From Mycolicibacterium flavescens (GTDB taxonomy: Bacteria; Actinomycetota; Actinomycetes; Mycobacteriales; Mycobacteriaceae), in the NCBI GenBank assembly GCA_900637135.1, contig LR134353.1, positions 4,278,001 through 4,342,000 on the forward strand: a DNA stretch of 64,000 nt. The letters run 5' to 3'. The translations under genes were made by a program, and so were the position numbers. Positions 50,415-60,727 of the stretch are shown here, piece after piece. The notes below the pieces were generated by a model that saw nothing but the letters and a program-made list of their open reading frames with translations, ran no database searches and was not told the origin of the DNA. How positions within the stretch are numbered: position 1 is the first letter of the stretch; every line of letters starts with the position of its first letter.

Positions 50415-51263
50415 TCATGGTCGGGAGCCGCGCGCCACGGGACGCGACGGGTCCGAACTCCATTGCGACCATGAGCCGGGAAACAGCGCGGCGTCCACTC
50501 CCAGCGCGGCGAGGCCCGCGATCGTCACCGCCGCAGTGACACCCGACCCGCAGTAAACCGCCGCCTCGCCGCCGCCCACATGCCCGAACGTCCGGGCCAA
50601 CTGGTCGTCGGCCAGCAGTGTTCCGTCGTCGGCCAGCAGGCTGGTGCTCGGCACGTTGAGCGCACCGGGAATGTGGCCGGCGACCGGATCAACCGGCTCG
50701 ACCTCGCCGCGGAACCGTTCGGGGGCCCGCGCGTCAAGGACCAACCGGCCCGGTTCGAGCAGCGCGTCGGCGGTGACTGTCCGGCGAGCCCCGGCGTACA
50801 GGTCGTCGTGGGCGACGGTCACGTCGCCGGGCGAGGGTGCGACGACGCCGGATTCCAGTCGGCCGCCCGCCGCAGTCCACCCCGCGAGGCCGCCGTCGAG
50901 GATGCGGACGTCGTGGATGCCTGCCGCGGTCAGCACCCACCAGGCCCGCGATGACCCGGCGCGGTTCCAGTCGTCGTAGGCGACGACCGGCCTCCCGGCC
51001 CGCACGCCCCAGCGGCGGGCGGCGGCCTCGATCGCGGACCCGGTCGGCAACGGGTGCCGCCCAAGGTCTTCGACGGTGTGATCGCTCAGCTCGCCCTCGA
51101 GCGAGACGTACACCGCCCCGGGCAGGTGTCCTTGTTCGTAAGCGGCGCGGCCGTCGGGTGCCGCGAGGCTCCACCGCACGTCCAGCAGTGTCAGCGGTTC
51201 ACCCGCTTCCAGCCGCCGCGCCAGCTCTGCGGCCGAGATCCAGACGGTGTCGCGTGCGCTCAT
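50415..51263 (-). CDS. Thiosulfate/3-mercaptopyruvate sulfurtransferase (two rhodanese domains)
   Basis: The 282-residue protein has two rhodanese domains. The N-terminal domain is inactive-type (VVAYDD replaces the Cys) and the C-terminal active site is VYCGSGVTAAV with the persulfide Cys; the loop fits a mercaptopyruvate/thiosulfate type. DVRWSLAAPDGRAAYEQGHLPGAVYVSLEGELSD and LVLDARAPERFRGEVEPVDPVAGHIPGALNVP are family signatures. It lies 3 bp from the HD protein gene, same strand. Confidence 0.9.
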   Translation of the reverse strand: MSARDTVWISAAELARRLEAGEPLTLLDVRWSLAAPDGRAAYEQGHLPGAVYVSLEGELSDHTVEDLGRHPLPTGSAIEAAARRWGVRAGRPVVAYDDWNRAGSSRAWWVLTAAGIHDVRILDGGLAGWTAAGGRLESGVVAPSPGDVTVAHDDLYAGARRTVTADALLEPGRLVLDARAPERFRGEVEPVDPVAGHIPGALNVPSTSLLADDGTLLADDQLARTFGHVGGGEAAVYCGSGVTAAVTIAGLAALGVDAALFPGSWSQWSSDPSRPVARGSRP

Positions 51264-51266
51264 AAC

Positions 51267-51875
51267 TCAGACGGTAGCGGCGACCGGCGGGCCGATCTCC
51301 TCGGCCAATGTCTCGACGACGCGGGACAGTTCGTCGACCAACCAACTGTCGCTGCGGCGCTGATACACCTCGAGCAGCGAGCGGTAGTACCACAGATGCT
51401 CGTGCGGGTCGTCGGTGTTGAAGCGCTGCCACACCTTCGGGCCGAAGCGGCGCAGGTCGCGCAGGATCGCCCTGGCGTTGTCGAGCTTGTCGGCCATCGA
51501 CACGCGAATCGTGCTGTCGGAGGCCGTGTTCAGGTGTTGGATGTAAGCCTGCTTGCGCTCGCGCCACGGCGGTTTCGGTGTCACCATGGTGTCGCTGCAC
51601 TCCTCGACGATGGCCGCGACGTCGGGGCCGAACCACTCCTCGATGCGCACCAGTGTCGCGTCACCGCCCTGGTCCTCGGCGGCGTCGTGCAGCAGCGCCG
51701 CGATGGCCTCGGTCTCGGTGCCGTCGGCCTCGATCACCAGCCCGGCAACCGACAGCAGGTGCCCGACATACGGGACCTCGCTGGCCTTGCGGGTCTGGGT
51801 GCGGTGCAGTTCGGCGGCGAACCCCAGCGCCTCGTGGAACTTCGGGCCAAGGCGCGGTGACGTGGTGTCGCTCAC
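51267..51875 (-). CDS. HD-domain (RelA/SpoT-hydrolase-like) protein
   Basis: The 202-residue protein has the HD hydrolase motif set YVGHLLSVAGLVIEA, AALLHDAAED (the HD pair) and VSMADKLDNARAIL. It lacks synthetase or TGS domains, so it resembles a small alarmone hydrolase (Mesh1/SpoT-HD type) or an unrelated nucleotide phosphohydrolase. GTG at 51875 follows GGAAGGAG at ~7 nt. Confidence 0.85.
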   Translation of the reverse strand: MSDTTSPRLGPKFHEALGFAAELHRTQTRKASEVPYVGHLLSVAGLVIEADGTETEAIAALLHDAAEDQGGDATLVRIEEWFGPDVAAIVEECSDTMVTPKPPWRERKQAYIQHLNTASDSTIRVSMADKLDNARAILRDLRRFGPKVWQRFNTDDPHEHLWYYRSLLEVYQRRSDSWLVDELSRVVETLAEEIGPPVAATV

Positions 51876-51889
51876 CTCGCGCTCCTTCC

Positions 51890-52369
51890 TCAGACCGTCG
51901 GTGGCGGCGGATCGAGCATGACGGCGCGATCGCCATTCCAGCGGTACCGCGCGCTGTGGATGGCCGCGGGTTCGCAGGCATTGCATTCACCCGGCACCTT
52001 GTAGGTCAGCACCACCGTGTCGTCGCTGCTGGCGGCGGCATCCAGTGACGTGAAGCCGTACGCCTTGGAAGTGCCCGTTCCCAGATATTCGCCGCGATGA
52101 AACAGCAGCGCCTGCACGGGCGAGCTACCGGTGCCGCCCTCGGTGGTCACCAGGATCGTGGACAGCTTTGCGCACGGGTCGTAGTTGCTGTCGACGGGCG
52201 TGGTGTCCCACCTGGCGCCGGTGAGCGGCTCGAACGGCAGCTGCGCGAATGCCAGGCGCAGCGCGTCGGCCTGGTCGGGACCGCACGATGGCTGGGCGTT
52301 CGCGACCGGCGTCGCGACCAACGGGATACAGGCGGCCATGGTCATCATCGCGGCCATCGAACGAAACAT
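51890..52369 (-). CDS. Secreted LppP/LprE-family protein
   Basis: The 159-residue exported protein has a signal peptide (MFRSMAAMMTMAACIPLVATPVANAQ) and a mature domain with four Cys (SCGPDQ, DPCAKL, ECNACEP), similar to the LppP/LprE lipoprotein family. No classical lipobox Cys follows the signal, so it is probably soluble after cleavage. The ATG at 52369 is preferred to an upstream one. Function unknown; it is divergent from recC 94 bp away. Confidence 0.75.
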   Translation of the reverse strand: MFRSMAAMMTMAACIPLVATPVANAQPSCGPDQADALRLAFAQLPFEPLTGARWDTTPVDSNYDPCAKLSTILVTTEGGTGSSPVQALLFHRGEYLGTGTSKAYGFTSLDAAASSDDTVVLTYKVPGECNACEPAAIHSARYRWNGDRAVMLDPPPPTV

Positions 52370-52463
52370 CGAATGTTGGCTTCCCTGGCTTCTTCGCTTG
52401 CAAACGTGCACCGCCACCGTAAACCCCGCGCCGCGTCGTACCGACCTCCTATCGTGGGCTGTG

Positions 52464-55400
52464 ATGGCGCTTCACATCCATCGGGCAGAACGCACCGATC
52501 TTCTCGCCGACGGGCTCGGCGCACTGCTTTCCCATCCCCTACCTGACCCGTTCGCCGAAGAACTGGTGATCGTTCCGGCCAGGGGTGTCGAGCGCTGGCT
52601 GAGCCAGCGACTGAGCCACGCGCTCGGGCGTGGCGCCGGAACCGACGGCGTCTGCGCCGGCATCGCGTTTCGCAATCCCCGCTCGCTGATCGCCGAGCTG
52701 ACGGGAACAGAGCGCGACGATCCGTGGTCGCCCGATGCCATGGTGTGGCCACTGATGGAGGTCATCGACGTCACCTGCACCGAGGACTGGTGCACACCGC
52801 TGGCCACCCACCTCGGCCACTTCGAATCCGGCGAGGAGAGGGAGCTGAGGCAGGGCCGGCGTTACGCCGTCGCCCGCAGGCTGGCCGGGCTGTTCGCCTC
52901 CTACGCCCGCCAACGCCCGCAACTGCTGGTCGACTGGGAGAACAGCGCCGACGGTGACATCCCGGCCGACCTCGCCTGGCAGCCGCCGCTGTGGCGTGCG
53001 CTCATCGAGCACATCGACGCCGACACGCCGCATATCCGGCACGCCAAAACGGTTGTGAGGCTGAGGGAGTCGCCGACCGATCTGCCCGAGCGGCTGTCGC
53101 TGTTCGGGCACACCCGGCTGCCCAGCACCGAGATCGAACTGCTCGACGCACTTTCCACCCACCATGACCTGCATCTGTGGCTGCCGCATCCCAGCGACGA
53201 CCTCTGGCAGCAACTCAAGGGAACACGCGGCCAGATCCCTCGTCGCGAGGACACCAGCCATCGCCGTGTCGGTCACCCTCTGCTCGCCACGCTCGGCCGC
53301 GACCTTCGCGAACTGCAGCGTGCGCTGCCCGACGATGCTCGCACCGACGAATATCTCGGCGGCCGGGCCCACCCGAGCACGCTCCTCGGGTGGCTGCAAT
53401 CCGACATCAGTGACAACACGATCCGGCGAGAAGGCCGGAGGCACACCGCCATCGACCGTTCGGTGCAGGTGCACAGCTGCCACGGGCCGGCCCGTCAGAT
53501 CGACGTGCTCCGCGAAGTCCTGCTCGGACTGCTCGTCGACGACCCGACGCTCGAACCACGCGACATCCTCGTCATGTGTCCGGACATCGAGACCTACGCG
53601 CCGCTGATCGTGGCCGGTTTCGGGCTGGGCGACATGATCAAGGGCGTTCATCCCGCACATCAGTTGCGCGTGCGGCTCGCCGACCGGTCCCTCGTCCAGA
53701 CCAATCCGCTGTTCGGGGTCGCGTCCCAGTTACTGGCGTTGGCCGGGGGGCGGGCCACATCCAGTGAGGTGCTCAACCTCGCGCAGGCCGCGCCGGTGCG
53801 GGCCCGCTTCGGCTTCAGCGACGACAACCTCGAGGACATCACCCGCTGGGTGCGCCAGGCCAACATTCGCTGGGGCTTCGACACCGAGCACCGCAAGCCG
53901 TATGGCGTCGACTTCGTCCAGAACACATGGCGTTTCGGCATCGACCGGGTGCTCGCGGGGGTGGCCATGTCCGACGACTCCCAGGCCTGGCTCGACACCA
54001 CGCTGCCCCTCGACGACGTGAGCAGCAACCGGGTCGACCTGGCCGGCCAGCTCGCCGAGTACATCGACCGCCTGCGACATGCCGTGCAATCCCTCACCGG
54101 GACGCGACCACTAGAGCAGTGGCTGCAGGCGCTGACCGACAGCATCGCCTTGCTGACCCGGGTAAACGATGACGATGCCTGGCAGACAGCGCAACTCGAG
54201 CGCGAGTTCGCCGACGTGCTGGCCACCGCGGGCACCCGCGCAGACACTCTGATGCGGCTGTCCGACGTCCGCGCGCTGCTCGACCGGCACCTCGCGGGCC
54301 GGCCGACCCGCGCGAACTTCCGCACCGGCACCCTGACGGTGTGCACGATGGTGCCGATGCGGTCCGTGCCCCACCGGGTCGTGTGCCTCGTCGGTCTCGA
54401 CGACGGCCTGTTCCCCCGGCTGGGAGTGGTCGACGGTGACGACGCGCTCGCTCGCGAGCCGATGACCGGGGAGCGCGACATCCGTTCCGAGGACCGGCAA
54501 TTGCTGCTCGATGCCATCGGTGCGGCCACCGAGACACTGGTGATCACCTACACCGGCGCCAACGAGTACTCCGGTCAGGACCGACCGCCCGCCGTTCCGC
54601 TCGCCGAACTGCTCGACACCCTCGACCGCACCACCGAGCACCCGGTCCGCGACACGATTTTGGTGAATCATCCACTGCAGCCGTTCGACACCCGCAACGT
54701 CATCCCCGGCGAGCTGATCCCGAAAGAGCCGTTCACGTTCGACTCCACGGTGCAACGCGCGGCGCTCACCCGCGCGGCCGAACGCGCGGAACGGCCGGCA
54801 TTCGTCTCGGGACCGCTACCCCCGCCCCCACCCGACGACGTCGTGCTCGCAGATCTCGCCGGGTTCTTCCGCGATCCCGTCAAGGGGTTCTTCCGCGCCA
54901 TGGACTACACGTTGCCGTGGGAGGTCGACGGGGTTGAGGACGCGATGCCCGTCGACATCGATGCGCTCGAGGAGTGGACGGTCGGCGATCGCGTGCTGCG
55001 GGACATGTTGAGCGGCATGGATCCCGACCAGGCGCGCCAGGCCGAGTGGCGGCGCGGCACGCTGCCTCCCGGCCACCTCGGATGGCGTCGCGCGAACGGG
55101 ATCTGTGAGCAGGCCTCGCTCATCTCCGATGTCGCGCGACCGTACCGAAGCGCCGATGCGACGGCGATCGACATCGACGTCGAGATCGGCGGTGGTCGGC
55201 GGGTCACCGGAACCGTCACGCCGGTCTACGGTGAGCGGCTGGTCTCGGTCACCTACTCAAAGCTCGACGGCCGTCATCTGCTGCAACCGTGGATCCTGTT
55301 GCTGGCGTTGCTGGCTCACGAACCCGGTTGCGAGTGGAAGGCGATCAGCATCGGGCGGGCCAGGCGCGGCACCACGCCGCGGGTCGAGTCGATGGGCAGG

Positions 55401-55706
55401 CCGGCCGAGCACGCCCGCGATCTGCTCGCCGATCTCGTGGCGATGTACGACCAGGGCCGCCGCGAACCGCTCCCGCTGCCGGTGAAGACGTCCTACGCGT
55501 GGGCAGAAGCCGTGCACGGCCACGGCGATCCTGAGCAGCGGGCCGGCTACAAGTGGCGGTCCGGCATGTATCCCGGCGAGGAGACCGAACCCGCCTACCA
55601 ACTGGCGTTCGGCAAGAACACATGGTTGCAGCACCTCGTCGAACGCGGCCTCGACACATACGCCGGTCGGCTGTGGCTGCCGATGCTGCGGGCGCTGGAG
55701 ACCTGA
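52464..55706 (+). CDS. recC: Exodeoxyribonuclease V subunit gamma (RecC)
   Basis: The 1080-residue protein matches RecC in length and content: N-terminal ELVIVPARGVERWLSQRLSHALG, the inactive helicase-like region VHSCHGPARQIDVLREVLL, and a PD-(D/E)xK-like C-terminal fold. RecC scans DNA for recombination hotspots in the RecBCD complex. The start ATG is at 52464 (GTG one codon earlier is an alternative). It is the first gene of recC-recB-recD, coupled by a 1-bp overlap to recB. Confidence 0.95.
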   Translation: MALHIHRAERTDLLADGLGALLSHPLPDPFAEELVIVPARGVERWLSQRLSHALGRGAGTDGVCAGIAFRNPRSLIAELTGTERDDPWSPDAMVWPLMEVIDVTCTEDWCTPLATHLGHFESGEERELRQGRRYAVARRLAGLFASYARQRPQLLVDWENSADGDIPADLAWQPPLWRALIEHIDADTPHIRHAKTVVRLRESPTDLPERLSLFGHTRLPSTEIELLDALSTHHDLHLWLPHPSDDLWQQLKGTRGQIPRREDTSHRRVGHPLLATLGRDLRELQRALPDDARTDEYLGGRAHPSTLLGWLQSDISDNTIRREGRRHTAIDRSVQVHSCHGPARQIDVLREVLLGLLVDDPTLEPRDILVMCPDIETYAPLIVAGFGLGDMIKGVHPAHQLRVRLADRSLVQTNPLFGVASQLLALAGGRATSSEVLNLAQAAPVRARFGFSDDNLEDITRWVRQANIRWGFDTEHRKPYGVDFVQNTWRFGIDRVLAGVAMSDDSQAWLDTTLPLDDVSSNRVDLAGQLAEYIDRLRHAVQSLTGTRPLEQWLQALTDSIALLTRVNDDDAWQTAQLEREFADVLATAGTRADTLMRLSDVRALLDRHLAGRPTRANFRTGTLTVCTMVPMRSVPHRVVCLVGLDDGLFPRLGVVDGDDALAREPMTGERDIRSEDRQLLLDAIGAATETLVITYTGANEYSGQDRPPAVPLAELLDTLDRTTEHPVRDTILVNHPLQPFDTRNVIPGELIPKEPFTFDSTVQRAALTRAAERAERPAFVSGPLPPPPPDDVVLADLAGFFRDPVKGFFRAMDYTLPWEVDGVEDAMPVDIDALEEWTVGDRVLRDMLSGMDPDQARQAEWRRGTLPPGHLGWRRANGICEQASLISDVARPYRSADATAIDIDVEIGGGRRVTGTVTPVYGERLVSVTYSKLDGRHLLQPWILLLALLAHEPGCEWKAISIGRARRGTTPRVESMGRPAEHARDLLADLVAMYDQGRREPLPLPVKTSYAWAEAVHGHGDPEQRAGYKWRSGMYPGEETEPAYQLAFGKNTWLQHLVERGLDTYAGRLWLPMLRALET

Positions 55707-58700
55707 TGAAACCCTTTGATCTTCTGGGTGAGCTACCCGCCGAACGCTCCACCACCGTGCTGGAAGCCAGCGCGGGAACCGGTAAGACCTTCGCGTTGGC
55801 CGGGCTGGTCACGCGCTACCTTGCCGAGGGTGTCGCGACGCTCGACCAGATGCTGCTGATCACGTTCAGCCGCGCGGCCAGCCAGGAACTGCGAGACCGG
55901 GTCAGGCGGCACATCGTCGACGCCGTACAGGCTTTCATCGACCCGTCGAGCGTCGACACCAACGAGATCATCGACCATCTGCTCAAGGGCACCCCCGACC
56001 AACTCGCCGACCGCGAACGCAATCTGCGCGACGCGCTGGCCGCGTTCGACGCCGCGACGATCGCCACCACACACCAGTTCTGCCAGCTGGTGCTCAAATC
56101 ACTGGGCGTCGCCGGCGACAGCGACTCTCGCGTCACTCTGGTCGAGAGCCTCGAAGAACTCGTCGCCGAGATCGTCGACGACCTCTACCTGCACCACTTC
56201 GGTCGCGAACGCGACAACCCGCTGCTGACCTATCCCGATGCGCTACGGCTGGCCAAACAAGCCGTCGAGCACCCGGCGACCGAGCTGCGGCCGAAGGACC
56301 CCGCACCGGACTCACGCGCCGAGGTCTGCGTCCGGTTCGCTAGAGACGTCCTCGACGAGCTGGAGGTCCGCAAGCGGCGCAAGGGGATTCTCGGTTACGA
56401 CGATCTGCTGAGCCGGTTGGCCGATGCGCTGGAGGCCGACGACTCCCCCGCGCAGCTGCGCATGCACCAGCGTTGGCCGATCGTGATGGTCGACGAGTTC
56501 CAGGACACCGATCCGGTGCAGTGGCGGGTAATCGACCGCGCGTTCACCGGACGATCGACGCTCATCCTGATCGGCGACCCCAAGCAGGCGATCTACGCCT
56601 TCCGCGGCGGCGATATCGTCACCTATCTGAGCGCCGCCTCCAAGGCCGACGTCCAGAAGACGTTGGCCACCAACTGGCGCAGCGACGAGGCGCTGGTGAA
56701 CCGGCTGCAGGCGGTGCTGTGCGGCGCGCAACTGGGCCACGAGAAGATCGTCGTGCACGACGTCGCCGCCAAGCACAAAGGTTCGCGGCTGGTCGGCGCT
56801 CCGTGCGACGATCCGTTCCGATTGCGGGTTGTGCGCCGAAACACGTTCGGCCGCAGCGGAACCAGTGTCTTGCCGATCGATCAGCTGCGCGCCCACATCC
56901 CCAAGGATCTGGCGGGCGACATCGGTGCGCTGATCGACGCCGGCGCCACGTTCGACGGTCGTCCCCTCGGGGCGGGAGACATCGCGGTCATCGTCGAGAA
57001 CCACCGCGATGCGCGGGTCTGCTACCGGGCGCTGTGCGACGCGGGCATTCCGGCGGTGTACACCGGCGACTCCGACATCTTCAGCTCCGACGCCGCCGAG
57101 GACTGGTTGGCGCTGCTCGAGGCGTTCGATCAGCCGCACCGGCCCGGCGTCGTGCGTGCGGCGGCCGCGACCATGTTCTTCGGCGAGACCGCCGAGTCAC
57201 TCGTCGCGGGTGGCGACCGATTGACCGACCGCATCGCAGAGACGCTGCGGGAGTGGGCGGGTCACGCCCGGGAGCGGGGGGTGGCGGCGATCTTCGAGGC
57301 CGCGCAACTGGCCGGCATGGGCGACCGCGTGTTGTCGTGGCGTAACGGTGAGCGCCAGATGACCGACCTGGCGCACATGACCCAACTGTTGCAGGAAGCC
57401 GCCCACCGCGAACACTTCACGCTGCCCGCGCTGCGCGACTGGTTGCGGGCCCAGCGCGACGAACGCAACGGCGCCGCTGAACGATTCCGCCGCCTCGACA
57501 ACGACGCTGCGGCCGTTCAGGTGATGACGGTGTTCGTCGCCAAGGGCCTGCAGTTCCCTGTCGTCTACCTGCCATTCGCGTTCAACCGTCACGTGTTCGA
57601 ACCGGACCTGGTGCTCTACCACGAAGGCGAAACGCGGTGCCTGCACATCGGCGGCAACGACAGTCCCGACTTCCACGCGGTGTCCAAGGTGGGCCGCGAG
57701 GAGGACGCCAGCGACGACAGCCGCCTGATGTACGTCGCGATGACGCGGGCCCAGTCGCAGCTGGTCGCCTGGTGGGCACCCTCCCGCGACGAACCGAACG
57801 GCGGGCTGTCGCGGCTGCTGCGCGGTCGGCGGCCCGGTGAGCCGGTGGTGCCGGATGCCGTTGTCCCCGGCAAGGTCTCCGACGACGACGCGATGGCCCG
57901 CTTCAGAGAGTGGGAGGCCGTCGGCGGCCCGGTGATCGAGGAGTCGGTGCCGCGCCCGAGACCCACGCGCCCGGAGCCGCCCGGCCCCGAAGAAGTCCGC
58001 GCCCGCCATTTCCACCGTCTCATCGACACGGCGTGGCGTCGAACGTCCTACAGCGGGTTGATCCGCGCGGTCGAGGCGACACCGGTCAGCAGTGAGCCCG
58101 AAGTGGTCGAGCTCGACGACGAAGTCGCCGAAATCCCGCTGACGACCGCGACGGTCGGCACCGACGTGTCCTCACCGATGGCCGAGCTGCCCACCGGCGC
58201 GAAGTTCGGGTCGTTGGTGCACGCGGTGCTCGAAACCGCGGATCCGTTCGCCGCCGACCTCGCCGCGGAACTTCAGGCTCGGATCCGTGAGCACTCCGTG
58301 TGGTGGCCGGTCGACGTCGACGCCGGTGAGCTGGCGGCAGCGATGGTGCCGATGCACGACACGCCGCTCGGACCGCTCGCCGGTGGCGCGACACTTCGGC
58401 AAATCGGGCTGCGGGACCGGATGCTGGAAATGGACTTCGAATTCCCGTTGGCAGGCGGCGATTTGCGCGGCTCTGCGCCCGACATTCGGCTCGCTCACGT
58501 TGGTGAGCTGCTGCATGCGCACCTGCCCGCGGGCGACCCGCTGGCGTCGTACGCGGAGCGGTTGACCGGAGCGGGCCTGGGACCGCAGCCGCTGAAGGGC
58601 TACCTGTCGGGCTCGGTGGATGCGGTGCTGCGGATCGACGGTCGCTACCTCGTCGTCGACTACAAGACGAACTGGCTCGGCGACCCCAACCGAGCCCTCA

Positions 58701-58993
58701 CCGCGGCGGACTACTCCCGCCCGCGGCTGGCCGAGGCGATGCTGCACTCGGACTATCCGCTGCAGGCGTTGTTGTACAGCGTTGTGCTGCACCGCTTCCT
58801 GCGGTGGCGGCTGGCCGGGTACACGCCCGAGCGGCATCTGGGCGGCGTGCTGTATCTGTTCCTGCGCGGGATGTGCGGGCCGGACACCCCGATCGAGGAC
58901 GGTCATCCCGCCGGTGTGTTCAGCTGGCAACCGCCGCCGGCGTTGATCACCGGGCTGTCGGATCTGCTCGACGCTGGCAGGGCCGCGGCGTGA
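55706..58993 (+). CDS. recB: Exodeoxyribonuclease V subunit beta (RecB)
   Basis: The 1095-residue UvrD-like helicase-nuclease has Walker A EASAGTGKTFAL, QFCQLVL, Walker B MVDEFQDTDPVQW, LIGDPKQAIYAFRGGD, VFVAKGLQFPVVYLP and MYVAMTRAQSQLV. The C-terminal nuclease motif is GSVDAVLRIDGRYLVVDYKTN. It forms RecBCD; in mycobacteria this complex acts mainly in single-strand annealing. Its ATG overlaps the recC stop (TGATG) and its own stop overlaps recD. Confidence 0.97.
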   Translation: MKPFDLLGELPAERSTTVLEASAGTGKTFALAGLVTRYLAEGVATLDQMLLITFSRAASQELRDRVRRHIVDAVQAFIDPSSVDTNEIIDHLLKGTPDQLADRERNLRDALAAFDAATIATTHQFCQLVLKSLGVAGDSDSRVTLVESLEELVAEIVDDLYLHHFGRERDNPLLTYPDALRLAKQAVEHPATELRPKDPAPDSRAEVCVRFARDVLDELEVRKRRKGILGYDDLLSRLADALEADDSPAQLRMHQRWPIVMVDEFQDTDPVQWRVIDRAFTGRSTLILIGDPKQAIYAFRGGDIVTYLSAASKADVQKTLATNWRSDEALVNRLQAVLCGAQLGHEKIVVHDVAAKHKGSRLVGAPCDDPFRLRVVRRNTFGRSGTSVLPIDQLRAHIPKDLAGDIGALIDAGATFDGRPLGAGDIAVIVENHRDARVCYRALCDAGIPAVYTGDSDIFSSDAAEDWLALLEAFDQPHRPGVVRAAAATMFFGETAESLVAGGDRLTDRIAETLREWAGHARERGVAAIFEAAQLAGMGDRVLSWRNGERQMTDLAHMTQLLQEAAHREHFTLPALRDWLRAQRDERNGAAERFRRLDNDAAAVQVMTVFVAKGLQFPVVYLPFAFNRHVFEPDLVLYHEGETRCLHIGGNDSPDFHAVSKVGREEDASDDSRLMYVAMTRAQSQLVAWWAPSRDEPNGGLSRLLRGRRPGEPVVPDAVVPGKVSDDDAMARFREWEAVGGPVIEESVPRPRPTRPEPPGPEEVRARHFHRLIDTAWRRTSYSGLIRAVEATPVSSEPEVVELDDEVAEIPLTTATVGTDVSSPMAELPTGAKFGSLVHAVLETADPFAADLAAELQARIREHSVWWPVDVDAGELAAAMVPMHDTPLGPLAGGATLRQIGLRDRMLEMDFEFPLAGGDLRGSAPDIRLAHVGELLHAHLPAGDPLASYAERLTGAGLGPQPLKGYLSGSVDAVLRIDGRYLVVDYKTNWLGDPNRALTAADYSRPRLAEAMLHSDYPLQALLYSVVLHRFLRWRLAGYTPERHLGGVLYLFLRGMCGPDTPIEDGHPAGVFSWQPPPALITGLSDLLDAGRAAA

Positions 58994-60678
58994 CCGGCGT
59001 GGAGTGGCGGCGGGCGATCAGCGCCACCGGGCTGCTGCGCACCTTCACCGACGCCGAAGTTCTCGATGCGTCGGATGTACATGTTGCACAACGGCTCTGC
59101 GATCTCGTCAAGGCGCCCGACGAGCAGGTGTCGCTTGCGATCGCGCTCGTGGTGCGCGCACTGCGCAACGGGTCGGTATGCCTGAACCTGCGCACCGTCG
59201 AGCAGCAGGTCGGCATCGACGGACTGCCGTGGCCCGCCGTCGACGATTGGTTCGGCGCCATCGCCGCGCACCCGCTGACCGGCCGGCCACCGGCGCTGCA
59301 CATCGACGGAGACCTGCTGTACCTCGACCGGTACTGGCTCGAGGAGCAGCAGGTGTGCGGCGACATCCTGTCGATGACCTCCGGCAGGCCCACCCCTCCG
59401 TTGCCGGATCTGGACAGGCTCTTTCCGCCGGGCTTCGAGGAGCAGCGCGCCGCCGCGAAACTGGCGCTGTCGCAGGGTCTGACGGTGCTCACGGGCGGGC
59501 CGGGCACAGGGAAAACCACGACGGTCGCGCGCCTGCTCGCGCTCCTCACGAGTGGGACACGGCTGCGGATCGCGCTGGCGGCGCCGACGGGGAAGGCGGC
59601 GGCGCGTCTGCAGGAGGCCGTGCAACTGGAGGTGGACAAACTCGACTCCACCGACCGCCAAGCGTTGTCCGGGCTGCACGCGACGACGTTGCACCGCCTG
59701 CTCGGGAGCCGCCCGGACACGTCGGCGCGGTTCCGGCACAACCGCCACAACAGGTTGCCGCACGACGTGATCGTCGTCGACGAGACGTCGATGGTGTCGC
59801 TGACGATGATGGCGCGACTGCTGGAGGCGGTGCGGCCGGACGCCCGGCTCGTCCTGGTCGGCGACCCGGACCAGTTGGCCTCGGTAGAGGCCGGTGCGGT
59901 CCTCGCCGACCTGGTCGACGGTCTCGGACAGGACCGGATCGCGGAGTTGAAGACGTCGCACCGGTTCGGCGAGTCGATCGGGCGGCTGGCCACCGCGATC
60001 CGCACCGGCGACGCGGAGACGGTCATCGACGTGTTGCGCTCGGGCGGAGACCACATCGAATGGGTGGACACCGAGGAACCGTCCGAGCAGCTCCGTAAGG
60101 TGTTGGTGCCAAACGCGATTGCGCTGCGAACGGCGGCGGTTCTTGGTGACGGCGACGCGGCGTTGGGCATCTTGGCCGAACACCGGTTGCTGTGCGCGCA
60201 TCGCCGCGGCCCGTTCGGGGTGCGGTACTGGAACCATCAGGTGGAGCGGTGGCTGTCGGAGTTGACCGGCGAGCCGATCTGGTCGACGTGGTACGCCGGG
60301 CGGCCGGTGTTGGTGACCGCGAACGACTACGGGCTCAACCTCTACAACGGCGACACGGGTGTGACGGTGCTGCGCGACGGGGTGCTGCGCGCGGTTATCG
60401 CCGGCACGGAACGGTTGGAGTTCGCGACCAGCCGGCTCGCCGAGGTCGACACGATGCATGCGATGACGATTCACAAGTCGCAGGGCAGCCAGGCCGACGA
60501 GGTCACAGTGCTGCTGCCGCCCGAGGGTTCGCGGCTGCTCAGCCGCGAGTTGTTCTACACCGCGGTGACCAGGGCGAAAGAGAAGATCCGGGTCGTCGGC
60601 CCGGAGGCCTCGGTGCGGGCCGCCGTGCAGCGCCGGGCCGTGCGCGCATCGGGCCTGGCCCGCCGCCTGCGCCCCTGA
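58990..60678 (+). CDS. recD: Exodeoxyribonuclease V subunit alpha (RecD)
   Basis: The 562-residue SF1B helicase has Walker A GGPGTGKTTTVAR, Walker B VIVVDETSMVS, LVGDPDQLASVEAGAVLADL, HRFGESIGRLA and the C-terminal MTIHKSQGSQADEVTVLLP ... ELFYTAVTRAKEKI motif V/VI region. It translocates 5' to 3' in RecBCD. Start GTG overlaps the recB stop by 4 bp (GTGA). The 3' end is followed by imperfect direct repeats of its last ~13 bp, CGCCGCCTGCGCC. Confidence 0.96.
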   Translation: MTGVEWRRAISATGLLRTFTDAEVLDASDVHVAQRLCDLVKAPDEQVSLAIALVVRALRNGSVCLNLRTVEQQVGIDGLPWPAVDDWFGAIAAHPLTGRPPALHIDGDLLYLDRYWLEEQQVCGDILSMTSGRPTPPLPDLDRLFPPGFEEQRAAAKLALSQGLTVLTGGPGTGKTTTVARLLALLTSGTRLRIALAAPTGKAAARLQEAVQLEVDKLDSTDRQALSGLHATTLHRLLGSRPDTSARFRHNRHNRLPHDVIVVDETSMVSLTMMARLLEAVRPDARLVLVGDPDQLASVEAGAVLADLVDGLGQDRIAELKTSHRFGESIGRLATAIRTGDAETVIDVLRSGGDHIEWVDTEEPSEQLRKVLVPNAIALRTAAVLGDGDAALGILAEHRLLCAHRRGPFGVRYWNHQVERWLSELTGEPIWSTWYAGRPVLVTANDYGLNLYNGDTGVTVLRDGVLRAVIAGTERLEFATSRLAEVDTMHAMTIHKSQGSQADEVTVLLPPEGSRLLSRELFYTAVTRAKEKIRVVGPEASVRAAVQRRAVRASGLARRLRP

Positions 60679-60727
60679 CTTCCCCCGCGCCGCCTGCGCC
60701 CGCCGCCTGCGCCGCCGACTTCTGGCG

